A DNA stretch of 64,000 nucleotides from Enterococcus hirae ATCC 9790 (GTDB taxonomy: Bacteria > Bacillota > Bacilli > Lactobacillales > Enterococcaceae), in the NCBI RefSeq assembly GCF_000271405.2, contig NC_018081.1:234856-298855 (forward strand), written 5' to 3'. Within the stretch, counting starts at the first letter, position 1. The number at the start of each line of letters is the position of its first letter. This document shows positions 26,242-35,330 of this stretch, piece after piece. The notes below the pieces were generated by a model, which saw only the letters and a program-made list of their open reading frames with translations, was not told the DNA's origin and did not search any database. Made by a program: the position numbers and the translations under genes.

Positions 26242-28317
26242 TTAATTATTCTCATCTGTTTCTGCAGGGTAAAGGTTAGTCGTTGTTTTATTTCCATTTT
26301 TAGAATAAACACTCGTGGACTTGCTTCCTTTTTGTTTTTCAATGGTTTCATTTTTCTCTGCATCATTTTTATAATCATACTTTTTGGGATCAATCGTTTT
26401 AAAGTTATCTGGTACATAGAAACGTAATAGATTCTCTTGATTCAACTTATCAGATAAACTTAAAGCCGTTTTGACTTGATTCTGATCTTTTTCCACTTCT
26501 TTTTGGATACCAGCTTTTTTAGGATCAATGATTTCCCCTGTTTGGTTATTATAAGTTTTTCCATCTAAAACGGTATATTTAGGTGTCACAAAATTACCAT
26601 TTCTAAAGGCAACCAACTGATCATGCTGTGGTGAAAGCAAATCTGTACCAAAATGGATATAGTCTTTATCATTGATTCCTACTAAGTGTAACAGGGTAGG
26701 TAACACATCAATTTCGCCACCATATTCATGATTGATCTCACCTTTTTTATAACCTGGAATGTGGAACATCAATGGCACTCGCTGCATTTGAGCATTATCA
26801 AAATCATTCCAAGTAGCAGGGTCTTTTCCTAAGGCTTTCGCCAAGTCTTTATTATCCGTATTGGATATTCCAAAATGATCTCCGTAGATGACAAACATCG
26901 AATTTTGATAGATACCGGATTTTTTCAAATACGTAAAGAATTGTTCCAACGATTGATCTAAATAATGAGCTGTCCGGACGTAATCATCTACTCTGCTATT
27001 GCCAGTCTTCAATGATGGGAAATTAAAATGTTTATCGTCTGTATAGTATGGCGTATGATTGGTTACCGAAAGAAACTTAGTATAGAACGGTTGTTGTAAA
27101 TGTTCCAAATATTTAGCTGATTCTCTGAATAAGTCCTTATCTAAAATACCATATCCCAACGTTTCATCTGAACTATTGAAATAAGAACGATCAAAGAAGT
27201 TGTCATAGCCTAAATTTTTATACACATGATCTCGGTTCCAGAAGCTCCCGACATTCCCATGGAAAACCGCGCTCGTATAGCCTTGCTGTTGCGCCAAGAT
27301 TGCTGGAGCAGCTTGGAACGTGTTATCTGAACCTAGCTCGGTAAACAAAGAACCTTGTGGTAAACCAAAAGTTCCCGTCTCTAACATATTTTCTGCATCA
27401 CTTGTTTTTCCTTGCCCAACTTCATGGAAGAAATTGTCAAAGCTGATCGTTGATTGATTCTTATAGATACTATTTAAGAATGGCGTTACTTCTTGACCAT
27501 CTACCTTCATATTGATTAGAAATTGTTGGAAGCTTTCTAAATGCAGGACAATGATGTTTTTCCCTTTAGCCACGCCAAATGTTGCTGGATTAGGAGCAGC
27601 ATAATGATTTTCGGTGTATTTTCTCACTTCTTCTACACCATTACTACTTGCATGCGCACGAACACTACTTGTCATCCCTGTTTTGATAGCATCGTAAATA
27701 GTATAGGCATCGATTCCCAAATATTTGACGATGTAAGAACGGTCAAACGTCCGTTGCAACAATTGGGGACGATTTGCTTCACTAAGCGCTAAATTTCCTG
27801 AAAAAATCAACGCTGACAGACAAGTAACTGCGATCGCCACTGGTTTAGAGACTGCAGGACTTTTTACTGGTATTTTTTTAACAAACATCCAGATGATGAG
27901 TCCTACAAATACTAATATATCCAACCAATACAAAATGTCATGAGGTCTCATTAATGCAAAGGAACTTCCTGATAAACCTTGTGAAACTTTAGAAAAGCCT
28001 AGAATAGACTTTACGGTCACGAAATCTGTAAATTCTCGATAAAAAATAATATTCAAATAAAGCAAAAGTGTATTTAAAATATCAATGATTAAAAGAACAA
28101 TCAATGCGGGTTTCAATTTTTTTATATATAATGCTAAACCAAAAAACAACAATGTCGTTGCAATTGGATTAATCCACAGAATAAAGTATTGGATGCTGCC
28201 TTCAACGCCCAATGAAAAATCAACGTAATAGGCAAAGATCGTTTTCAGCCAAAAGAAAAAACTAGCTGTCAAAACAATCAGCAAACGATTTTGGCACAAT
28301 TTTTTCAAATGTGTCAC
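26242..28317 (-). CDS. ltaS: Lipoteichoic acid synthase family protein (LtaS-like sulfatase-fold enzyme)
   Basis: About 690 residues: five N-terminal membrane segments (to about 205), then an extracellular sulfatase-fold domain. Visible active-site elements are VLHLESFQQF (metal ligand Glu), GQGKTSDAEN with the catalytic Thr, FHGNVGSFWNRD, and IYGDHFG near the metal site. LtaS polymerises glycerol-phosphate onto a glycolipid anchor outside the membrane. There is no ATG start. GTG 28317 is best spaced from the purine-rich AGAGAG; GTG 28326 is the alternative. Genomes often hold two or more paralogues (synthase or primase), which cannot be separated from sequence alone. Confidence 0.9.
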   Translation of the reverse strand: MTHLKKLCQNRLLIVLTASFFFWLKTIFAYYVDFSLGVEGSIQYFILWINPIATTLLFFGLALYIKKLKPALIVLLIIDILNTLLLYLNIIFYREFTDFVTVKSILGFSKVSQGLSGSSFALMRPHDILYWLDILVFVGLIIWMFVKKIPVKSPAVSKPVAIAVTCLSALIFSGNLALSEANRPQLLQRTFDRSYIVKYLGIDAYTIYDAIKTGMTSSVRAHASSNGVEEVRKYTENHYAAPNPATFGVAKGKNIIVLHLESFQQFLINMKVDGQEVTPFLNSIYKNQSTISFDNFFHEVGQGKTSDAENMLETGTFGLPQGSLFTELGSDNTFQAAPAILAQQQGYTSAVFHGNVGSFWNRDHVYKNLGYDNFFDRSYFNSSDETLGYGILDKDLFRESAKYLEHLQQPFYTKFLSVTNHTPYYTDDKHFNFPSLKTGNSRVDDYVRTAHYLDQSLEQFFTYLKKSGIYQNSMFVIYGDHFGISNTDNKDLAKALGKDPATWNDFDNAQMQRVPLMFHIPGYKKGEINHEYGGEIDVLPTLLHLVGINDKDYIHFGTDLLSPQHDQLVAFRNGNFVTPKYTVLDGKTYNNQTGEIIDPKKAGIQKEVEKDQNQVKTALSLSDKLNQENLLRFYVPDNFKTIDPKKYDYKNDAEKNETIEKQKGSKSTSVYSKNGNKTTTNLYPAETDENN

Positions 28318-28711
28318 AAGTATCACTTCTCTCTTTTATTTTTTTTATTCTGCTCCTAAAAAATGAAAATTTCCTAAAAAAAGGGGTATTTTAAGATTTT
28401 TTTAGAAATGAAGGGAGCAATTATGGATATCTATGCCAAAAAAAAGAACCCCTCAGACTAAATATGTCCATCTTGAGGAGTTTTTGTTAGCTGTTTTTGT
28501 TTTGGTCAACCTGAACTACAATAGTTCTAGTTATCGAATGAAGCAAGAACAATCAGTCAAAGATTCAGCAAAAAACAGTAACTTAGTAAAAACAAATGAA
28601 CTTCCATCATTTCAAACGAATGACTATCATGCACCTTTCAGTACTTGAGCTGGAAAAGACGTGTTGCCCCATCTATTTCACAGTTTGCGTACTCTTACTA
28701 AAATACTCGTG
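28318..28711. other. Intergenic region with a hairpin and a possible coding remnant
   Basis: A hairpin AACCCCTCA (28445-28453) with TGAGGAGTT (28472-28480), T-rich on both sides, looks like a terminator for the minus-strand gene ending at 28712. A plus-strand frame at 28433-28648 ends NYNSSSYRMKQEQSVKDSAK onward; it has no RBS and overlaps the hairpin. I treat it as non-coding or a remnant. Confidence 0.45.
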
Positions 28712-29332
28712 TTACTTTGCCTTCTGTTGCTGACTTGCTTTGCTGTTTTTTGTGCTATTTTTAGTTGTACGACTCGATTGCGTCTTGGACTTACTTTGGG
28801 TCGTACTTTGAATTGTTTCCGAACGTTCAGAAGAACTTTCCTGAGTCGTATCAGAATTTTCTTTGACTTCTTTATTCATTTTTATCCAATCTTTCAGACG
28901 GGTACTAACAACCTCACGATTCACCTTATCTGAATAGCTGGTTATTACTTTTCCGTTCTTTAATCGAGCTAGTTTTTCTCCGTCATTGGTTAAAAGTAAG
29001 ACGGTCAAATGTTTATCGTTGAATTGATATTGTCTTAACGATATAGCACTTAAGACATCATCAATATTGATAAACTGATTACTTTCCTTGTCTTTTGGCA
29101 AATAAAGCTCTAATTCTCCCTTATCATAGTTGGCTACTATCTTGTAATCCTTCCACCAATAAGTAGAAAATTCTTTTTTAAATTTATCTACTGATTCTTT
29201 ACTTGCAATGATTTTTTCTGTTTCTAGTTGAGCGATATCTGCTGTCATTTTTCCTGAAACTGCGGCTGATAAAAAAAGCAGTAAGAAAAAACCAACTAAC
29301 CAAAAGAGAAGAAAAGGACGTTTTTTTCTCAT
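28712..29332 (-). CDS. Membrane-anchored hypothetical protein with Ser/Thr-rich tail
   Basis: 206 residues from ATG 29332, preceded by GGAG at about six bases. One N-terminal membrane segment (residues about 5-28) precedes an outward domain of about 120 residues containing YWWKDYKIVANYDKGELELY and LLTNDGEKLARL. A low-complexity tail of about 55 residues rich in Ser, Thr, Lys and Gln follows (SKTQSSRTTKNSTKNSKAS). I do not recognise a family. The layout suggests a cell-wall-facing single-pass protein. It lies upstream of the LtaS-like gene on the same strand but has its own terminator-like hairpin. Confidence 0.7.
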   Translation of the reverse strand: MRKKRPFLLFWLVGFFLLLFLSAAVSGKMTADIAQLETEKIIASKESVDKFKKEFSTYWWKDYKIVANYDKGELELYLPKDKESNQFINIDDVLSAISLRQYQFNDKHLTVLLLTNDGEKLARLKNGKVITSYSDKVNREVVSTRLKDWIKMNKEVKENSDTTQESSSERSETIQSTTQSKSKTQSSRTTKNSTKNSKASQQQKAK

Positions 29333-29736
29333 ACCTTTCTCCACTCCCATTCAAATTTGCCTATTCCATTATATACAAAAAATGAAGAGTAAAGACAAAA
29401 AAGTAAAAAAGATATTAAATAACGAAAATTTTTTTATAAATAACCCATACTGATGGATCGTTTTATAAAAAAGGTTGTAACTAAATTTATAGTAAAGCAA
29501 ATTTAGAACGTTTCTAAGAACATACTTTCACCAAAAAAACGTTATAAGTACATTGAAAATAACCTGAAACTTACAACACTTGAGACTGTTAATCATTTAC
29601 AACAATTACCTTTTGGATTAGTTTTGATAAACAATTTTGTTAATTGCATGCTTCGATTTATTTACCTTCGTTTTGGCTTGCTCTTTTCTTGAATAGACTT
29701 GAATAGACAGATTTCACTAATTTCTGTCCCCCTTGT
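29333..29736. other. Intergenic region with nothing recognised
   Basis: About 400 bp of very AT-rich DNA between two minus-strand genes. No ORF, repeat or strong hairpin was found. Confidence 0.4.
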
Positions 29737-31287
29737 TTACTTGATTACCCGAAAGTTATGATTTACTTCAGCATGAATTCGTTGATGTTTTCTTAAATAA
29801 TCAGCAATCAGTTCAGTCATATCGATTTGGATTTCACGAATGATTTTATCGGCAGAGAACATGTGATAATTCCCACCACCGACCGCTCTGTACTGATTCA
29901 TGACTACTTCCAGCTCTTCCTCAGGATGGATCGGTTTGCCTGCTCTGGCTAATTTAGTGATCCTTTGCCCTACTGGTTGACGTAAATCGATCTCATAATC
30001 AATGCCCTCATACATGTCATAATTATAATACTGTGGTTTAGGTTCAATGAACGTAGGATTAAATACGATCTCGCCTGATTCTATTGCCAAGAAGTTTGCT
30101 GTTTGTTCTAAGGCATCTCTTAGATCCTGCCCTGTAATTTTAAGAACTGCTAAAGTATTAGGATAAATATAATTGGTAATAATTTCTCTCATTGTAATAG
30201 TTTCATTGAATCCTTGACCTTCATTGTTGAACAGAGCCGTTCCAGAAATCGGTACTCCGCTGGCAGCCATTTGCACCCGATTAATAAACTCAATATAAGG
30301 ATGTTCCACGATTCGTGCTTGCATCGGATCAGTGATTTTCATGTTTCCTTGTACCTCTCCCACTGGTTGATCAAGCCATGTTTGCAATTCATTTTCTGTT
30401 TTTTGAACAAGTGAAAGAATGTCTTCATCTGCCTCGTCAGTTACTAAGGAAATCAGTTCTGCTTTTCCGTCCGAAACACGATAACCATTAACCGTTCGTT
30501 CCAAGGATAATTCGATTTTACCTAAAAATTCGCCACGATAGCCCGGTTGGATAATCGGCACACCATTTACCTTCGTAGCAATCACTCGATGTTGGTGCCC
30601 AGTAATCAACGCATCCATCCCAGCTACTTCTTGGAGTAGTTGGAAGCCTTCATTTTCGCCAGTCAATGCTTCGGTGGGTTCGCCAGTCTCTAAATCTTTC
30701 TCGAATCCACCATGATAAGCTACAACCACTACATCTGCTAATTCTCTAAGTTTAGGTACATACTGTTTCGCTGCTTCAACTGCAGATACAAATTGTAGGT
30801 CTTTAATTGTTTCAGGTTGTTCCCAATGGGGGATATATTGCGTGGTCAACCCTAAAATCGCCACTTTGATCCCTTGTTTTTCAATCATCACATAGGGCTG
30901 TCCAAAATAAGGATCGCCTTTGCTCGTTAAAATATTAGCAGATAAGACAGGATGATGATAACTAGCGATAGCTTGTTCTAAGTAAGATAAGCCATAATTA
31001 AATTCATGATTTCCTAATATACTAGCATCCACATCCATTTCATTTAAGACATTCGTTAATTCTGAGACGTGGTGATCTTGTTGTTTTGCTAAGTAGTAAC
31101 TAAAAGGTGACCCCTGAATGAAGTCACCGTTATCAATGACATAAAGAGGGTCTGGGCTAGTTTCTCTGATTTGTTTGATCCTACTGGCAATTTTAGCATA
31201 GCCATAAGGTTGTTCTTGATCCGTCGCATAGTTCGTTGGATAGATATACCCATGGACGTCACTAGTTGCTAACAATGTTATTTTCAT
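29737..31287 (-). CDS. Cytoplasmic bifunctional metallophosphatase/5'-nucleotidase (UshA/CpdB superfamily)
   Basis: 516 residues from ATG 31287 (GGGAG upstream). The metallophosphatase domain spans about 1-270: ATSDVHG, DNGDFIQGSPF, LGNHEFNYG, VVAYHGG, ITGHQHR, all metal-binding motifs of the calcineurin-like fold. The C-terminal 5'-nucleotidase domain covers about 310-510 (GTALFNNEGQ, NYIYPNTL, YRAVGGGNY). Family members hydrolyse nucleoside monophosphates and 2',3'-cyclic nucleotides. There is no signal peptide or wall anchor, so it should act inside the cell. It lies downstream of the Ugp-like importer operon on the same strand, beyond a 600-bp repeat array. Confidence 0.88.
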   Translation of the reverse strand: MKITLLATSDVHGYIYPTNYATDQEQPYGYAKIASRIKQIRETSPDPLYVIDNGDFIQGSPFSYYLAKQQDHHVSELTNVLNEMDVDASILGNHEFNYGLSYLEQAIASYHHPVLSANILTSKGDPYFGQPYVMIEKQGIKVAILGLTTQYIPHWEQPETIKDLQFVSAVEAAKQYVPKLRELADVVVVAYHGGFEKDLETGEPTEALTGENEGFQLLQEVAGMDALITGHQHRVIATKVNGVPIIQPGYRGEFLGKIELSLERTVNGYRVSDGKAELISLVTDEADEDILSLVQKTENELQTWLDQPVGEVQGNMKITDPMQARIVEHPYIEFINRVQMAASGVPISGTALFNNEGQGFNETITMREIITNYIYPNTLAVLKITGQDLRDALEQTANFLAIESGEIVFNPTFIEPKPQYYNYDMYEGIDYEIDLRQPVGQRITKLARAGKPIHPEEELEVVMNQYRAVGGGNYHMFSADKIIREIQIDMTELIADYLRKHQRIHAEVNHNFRVIK

Positions 31288-31305
31288 ACTTGTCTCCCAT
31301 TTCAT

Positions 31306-31334
31306 GAGACTGAACCAAAACTTGCCTCAGTCTC
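31306..31334 (-). repeat. 29-bp hairpin element shared with the nanE terminator
   Basis: GAGACTGA with TCAGTCTC around CCAAAACTTGCC. A near copy lies at 60585-60613. Here it is in the leader of the 5'-nucleotidase gene. Confidence 0.7.
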
Positions 31335-31385
31335 TTTTAGTCTCTCTAAAAACGAATAAACGGCGTTCAAACATCAGCTCCTTGA

Positions 31386-31441
31386 AATAAGCCTGAATTT
31401 TTCAAAACATGAGAAGCTGTTTCAAAAAATTCTTTCTTATT
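31386..31441. repeat. Hairpin repeat family, copy 1 of the tandem array
   Basis: AATAAG (31386-31391) and CTTATT (31436-31441) enclose a stem GAATTTTT/AAAAAATTC and the apex AAAACATGAGAAGCTGTTTC. TAAACGGCGTTCAA lies about 20 bp before it. Confidence 0.85.
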
Positions 31442-31508
31442 GTCATCAGAGCTACCCGATGTTTTCACGACCTCTGATTTACGGTGTTCAAAGAGCTGAC
31501 CTTGGGCG

Positions 31509-31563
31509 ATAAGTCAAAAAATCTCAAAACATGGAAAGCTGTTTCGAGATTTTCTTCCTTAAT
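31509..31563. repeat. Hairpin repeat family, copy 2
   Basis: ATAAG/CTTAAT ends, stem AAAATCTC/GAGATTTT, apex AAAACATGGAAAGCTGTTTC. A related ACGGTGTTCAA precedes it. Confidence 0.85.
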
Positions 31564-31667
31564 GCTCCTGCGATTACTCGTCGCAGTTTTTACTTGGTGA
31601 GCGCTCAGGTCAAGACACTCTTTTCACGACCGCTTACTAAACGGCGTTCAAGAAGCAATTCCTCAAC

Positions 31668-31722
31668 AATAAGCGATGATTTTCTAAAATATGAGGAACT
31701 ATTTTAAAAAATCCTCTCTTAT
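31668..31722. repeat. Hairpin repeat family, copy 3
   Basis: AATAAG/CTTAT ends, stem GATTTT/AAAATC, apex AAAATATGAGGAACTATTTT. AAACGGCGTTCAA precedes it. Confidence 0.85.
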
Positions 31723-31790
31723 CCGCTCGGAGCTAAACGCTTCTCTCACAGCCTCTTGTTCACAGCGAGACAAAAGCAGCATCTTCGAAA

Positions 31791-31847
31791 AATAAGCCGA
31801 AATTGACCCAAAATTTGAGAAGAAAATTTCGGAAACTCCTTCTTATT
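31791..31847. repeat. Hairpin repeat family, copy 4 (divergent)
   Basis: AATAAG/CTTATT ends, stem CCGAAATT/AATTTCGG, apex CAAAATTTGAGAAGAAAATTT, which departs most from the family. Confidence 0.75.
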
Positions 31848-31924
31848 TCTTGATGTTAAACACTTTTGTCTCAACCGCCTAAAGCAAACAAGCTAACGTT
31901 CTGAACGTTCTTTCGTTCGATTGT

Positions 31925-33205
31925 TTATTGATTCCAAGCATCTTCCAATTGAGGAACGGAATCTTTTATCAGTTTCTTCGTATCTTGATTCGTATTCGAT
32001 AAAATGTTTTCCATGATCGAACGTACCTCATTATAAGCAGGATCTGCGTTTTCAATCACAGGGATCGAGAATAGATCAGAAGTGGCTTCTTCTAAATATT
32101 GTGGTACTTTTGTCTCTTTAGAATCCTTGTATTCATCACTTTCAAGAACCGATTCAACGATTGGCATATAACCAGTCATATTTGCCCAATACAGTTGGTT
32201 TTCCGGTTGCGCTAAAAATTTCATATATTCAAAAGCAGCTGTGCGTTTTTCAGCACTGGCACTACTGAACATATAGATATCCGTTCCTTGTTGCAAATTG
32301 ATTTTTTCAGGACGTGGCGCAACGCCATACTCAAATTTTCCTTCAGTATCTTTTTTCACATAACCTTCTCCAGCAATCGAGCCAACAAACATTGCCACTT
32401 GTTCATTTGCAAAAGGACCTGACAAGTACTTATCCGATCCAGCAATTCGGAAATAACCATCTTTGACACCCTCAGCATAGTAATCGATCACTTTTTGTGA
32501 TTCTTTCCCATCTAAAGCTAAGTCTTTGTCAAAATCAACACCTTGATTCTTCATACCGATCGCATAGTAGTTATTCAATGAATCAAACCCAGCACCCACC
32601 ACTTGCCCATCTGATTTTTCATAGATCGTTTTTGAAGCTTCTTTTAATTCTGCTAGTGTCGTCGGCACTTCAACGTTATATTGTTTTAATAGATCTGCAT
32701 TGTAGAAAAGCATTTCCGTTGATTTGTTAAAAGGGATACCATATTGTTTGTCATCAATTTTAGCACCTTCTAATAATGAATCACGGATTTCTTCCTGATC
32801 CTTCCAGCCAATCGTATCATTTTCGATATATGGGTCTAAATCAACCAACATCTCATCTTGAGCGGCATTCCATAGCCATCCTGGATAAGCTTGAGTGATT
32901 GTCGGCAGATCCTTAGGTGAAGGTAATGTCGAATTGATTTTTGCTTGAAGATCCGAATATTGCGATTGATTTTGCAACTCTACCTTGATATTAGGATTTT
33001 CTTTCATGAAGTCATCTGTAAGTTTAGTTAATGCTTCTTCTTGCGCACCATTCATCGCATGCCAGAAGTTGATCGTTGTCTTTTCATTGATTTCTGTTAC
33101 GATATCCTCACTTGAACTATCTACCTTTTCATTCTTTCCACAAGCACTTAACGCAAATACTGCTGCTGCAGCCACAAACACAGAAGCCCATTTTTTCATT
33201 TTCAT
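31925..33205 (-). CDS. Extracellular solute-binding lipoprotein of a Ugp/CUT1-type ABC importer
   Basis: 426 residues. Signal peptide with lipobox LSAC, mature Cys at about 22, then a family 1 solute-binding domain: TINFWHAMNGAQEEALTKL at about 44, YGIPFNKSTEMLFYNADLL, GPFANEQVAMFVGS and LAQPENQLYWANMTGYMPIV. FWHAM-type starts are common in UgpB-like proteins (glycerol-3-phosphate and related), but the ligand cannot be read. It is the last gene of an operon with an ATPase, two permeases and a beta-CASP metallohydrolase, 24 bp after the hydrolase. Downstream, the hairpin repeat array separates it from the 5'-nucleotidase gene. Confidence 0.9.
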   Translation of the reverse strand: MKMKKWASVFVAAAAVFALSACGKNEKVDSSSEDIVTEINEKTTINFWHAMNGAQEEALTKLTDDFMKENPNIKVELQNQSQYSDLQAKINSTLPSPKDLPTITQAYPGWLWNAAQDEMLVDLDPYIENDTIGWKDQEEIRDSLLEGAKIDDKQYGIPFNKSTEMLFYNADLLKQYNVEVPTTLAELKEASKTIYEKSDGQVVGAGFDSLNNYYAIGMKNQGVDFDKDLALDGKESQKVIDYYAEGVKDGYFRIAGSDKYLSGPFANEQVAMFVGSIAGEGYVKKDTEGKFEYGVAPRPEKINLQQGTDIYMFSSASAEKRTAAFEYMKFLAQPENQLYWANMTGYMPIVESVLESDEYKDSKETKVPQYLEEATSDLFSIPVIENADPAYNEVRSIMENILSNTNQDTKKLIKDSVPQLEDAWNQ

Positions 33206-33229
33206 CTTCTTTTTACTCTCCCTTTTCTC

Positions 33230-34528
33230 TTATAAAATAATTTGTTCGCCACGTTTTGGCAAAATTCTTTCTCCATAAGGATTGACTAATTTCTCGGGTT
33301 TTAACGTATGGATCGGCACTAACACTTTTGGTTGTATCTTGTCGATGATTTCAGCTAAATCAGCTGGAAATGCGTGTCCAGACAGCGATAATCGAACAAA
33401 TTCAACTTGCTTTTCAGCTAAAATCTTTAAAAAGACAGCATATTGTGGATCAAAATCTCCCAATGGTTGGGCATCACTATGAATGTATAAACCTCCTCCT
33501 TGCAAGTTTTCTATATTATCAACGACTTGCCAAACAAAAGTTGTTTCATCGTTGCGTAAAACTTCGTAGGGATATTCTAATTCTGACTGAAGAATCGGAA
33601 TGACTGGACTATCCGTTAAATAGTAATAGGGCACATCCATTCCTAGAACTTCTTTCATTAATGCAGCCATATTCGCTTCTAAAACCATCGTTCGCGGGGA
33701 TTGTTTCACCAGCATTTCAAAGCGTTTAAGGTTTGCTGGGTACCCATTGAAAGTAATTTGACGATTAGGATATTGATCGACCAGTTCACAAAAGCGCTGA
33801 ACTAGCTCTTCTTCCGTAGCAATTGGCGTTTGTTCGCTTATTTCTCGGTCAGGAAAACTGATGCTGACGCCTTCCATCATCAATAAGTCAGTCTGAAATG
33901 ATTTTTGACAAAACGTTTCTGTCATTTGCCGGTCATATCCATGAAGACGCAAGTCACCAGTGTAAGTCAAGAATCGGTCAGGCGTTTTGATTAGTAAAGC
34001 AGCTGCACCATACGCATCATGATCGACTGGTAGTATCTCCACACTGATTTCTCCGATCTGGACAGTTTCATAAGGAGATAATCCATTCATTTCACGTACA
34101 AACCCTTCTTTTTCAAAAGGAGAAGGAATCAAGAAATCGTTGTTTCGATGAAGGGAATGTAAGATTTGCTTCGTTTCATTTAAAGTGTATAAAGGAATTG
34201 CTGGATCAAGATAATTGATCATTTTTGAATGATCCAAATGAGCGTGAGATAAGAAAACGGCTGTATGCTGATACGGCTCTCTTTCTCCTACTTGTATGTG
34301 CTGTACTTGATCAAACAGCCTTGGATCATATAATCCATTCAAGTCAGGAATCAATCGATGTTCAAGCAATGTATTTAAAGATTCATCAGCTAAGTCTAAT
34401 TCTGGACGGTACTCTGTGCCAAAATCAAAAAAGATGTGTGAATCGTGGTAGGCAACTTCAATGATCGTTCCACCGATCGTTAAGATTCCACTATGGAAAG
34501 TAATCACTGTTTTATCCTTTGATTCCAT
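33230..34528 (-). CDS. RNase J-like (beta-CASP) metallo-beta-lactamase-fold hydrolase
   Basis: 432 residues. The metallo-beta-lactamase core has FLSHAHLDHSK (HxHxDH zinc site), PVDHDAYGA and LTYTGDLRLHG. The second half holds MMEGVSIS, ITFNGYPANL, LSLSGHAFPADLAEIIDKI and KVLVPIHTLKPE, the arrangement of RNase J and other beta-CASP nucleases. It is shorter than RNase J (about 555), lacking the C-terminal domain. It overlaps the upstream permease gene by 17 bp and lies before the binding protein, so it is an integral member of the importer operon. Whether it cleaves RNA, cyclic nucleotides or another phosphodiester or ester is unknown. Confidence 0.85.
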   Translation of the reverse strand: MESKDKTVITFHSGILTIGGTIIEVAYHDSHIFFDFGTEYRPELDLADESLNTLLEHRLIPDLNGLYDPRLFDQVQHIQVGEREPYQHTAVFLSHAHLDHSKMINYLDPAIPLYTLNETKQILHSLHRNNDFLIPSPFEKEGFVREMNGLSPYETVQIGEISVEILPVDHDAYGAAALLIKTPDRFLTYTGDLRLHGYDRQMTETFCQKSFQTDLLMMEGVSISFPDREISEQTPIATEEELVQRFCELVDQYPNRQITFNGYPANLKRFEMLVKQSPRTMVLEANMAALMKEVLGMDVPYYYLTDSPVIPILQSELEYPYEVLRNDETTFVWQVVDNIENLQGGGLYIHSDAQPLGDFDPQYAVFLKILAEKQVEFVRLSLSGHAFPADLAEIIDKIQPKVLVPIHTLKPEKLVNPYGERILPKRGEQIIL

Positions 34529-35330
34529 TTTTCGCCACTCCTCGTATAATTTCTTTTCTAAAAATCAAATAAATAATCAAAATCGGGATAACTGTTAACG
34601 TCGCCGCCGCCATTTGTAAATGAACGTCACTCCCACTTTCAGAGGTAAAAGCGGCTAAACCATTATTTAACAGGCGGAATTTTTTCTCGTTCGTCACAAG
34701 CAGTGGCCATAAAAATGAATTCCAACTTGAAATAAACGTCAAGATACCCACCGTGACTAGTGCTGGTTTAGACATCGGCACTAAAATTTTCCAAATATAC
34801 TCTAGATCACTGGCACCATCGATTTTAGCTGCTTTATAAAAGGTACTGGAAATACTCTTTAAATACCCGTTCAAATAATAAATATAAAAAATACTGGTCA
34901 AGAAAGGAATGATCAATGCACTATAGCTGTTTAGTAATCCCATTCGTGAAATCGTATTATAATTCGTAAAAATAATGGACTCATAAGGAACCATTAGTAA
35001 TGAGATCATGATCCCGATAATCAATTTTTTAAAACGAAATTCCAGACTTGTTAACGCAAAAGCCGCTAAAACAGATGTGATGACTGTAGCGATCGTAGTT
35101 ACTAACGAAACAAAGACGGTATTGAAGAAATAACGTAAAAATGGTGCTTTTGCAAATACCTCCGTATAATTTCCCCATTGAAATGATGTTGGCAGTAAGG
35201 TTGGCGGAATACTCGTTGCCTCACTATATGTCATCAACCCAGCTAAAATCATATAAATAAATGGAAAAATCGTTACGATCCCTAAAATTCCGATAAATAG
35301 CAATGAGAGTCCTGTAACAACTTTTTTCAT
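34512..35330 (-). CDS. ABC permease, UgpE/MalG type
   Basis: 272 residues, six membrane segments, with the EAA loop AAKIDGASDLEYIWKILVPM. It pairs with the upstream permease, overlapping it by 4 bp (ATGA), to form the channel of the Ugp-like importer. Confidence 0.92.
   Translation of the reverse strand: MKKVVTGLSLLFIGILGIVTIFPFIYMILAGLMTYSEATSIPPTLLPTSFQWGNYTEVFAKAPFLRYFFNTVFVSLVTTIATVITSVLAAFALTSLEFRFKKLIIGIMISLLMVPYESIIFTNYNTISRMGLLNSYSALIIPFLTSIFYIYYLNGYLKSISSTFYKAAKIDGASDLEYIWKILVPMSKPALVTVGILTFISSWNSFLWPLLVTNEKKFRLLNNGLAAFTSESGSDVHLQMAAATLTVIPILIIYLIFRKEIIRGVAKNGIKG

Noticed and set aside
28433..28648. 71-codon plus-strand frame
   Set aside because: No RBS, overlaps a terminator-like hairpin; perhaps a remnant, but no family recognised.
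31340..31860. CRISPR array
   Set aside because: Copies are imperfect hairpins of unequal spacing without identical direct repeats or cas genes.
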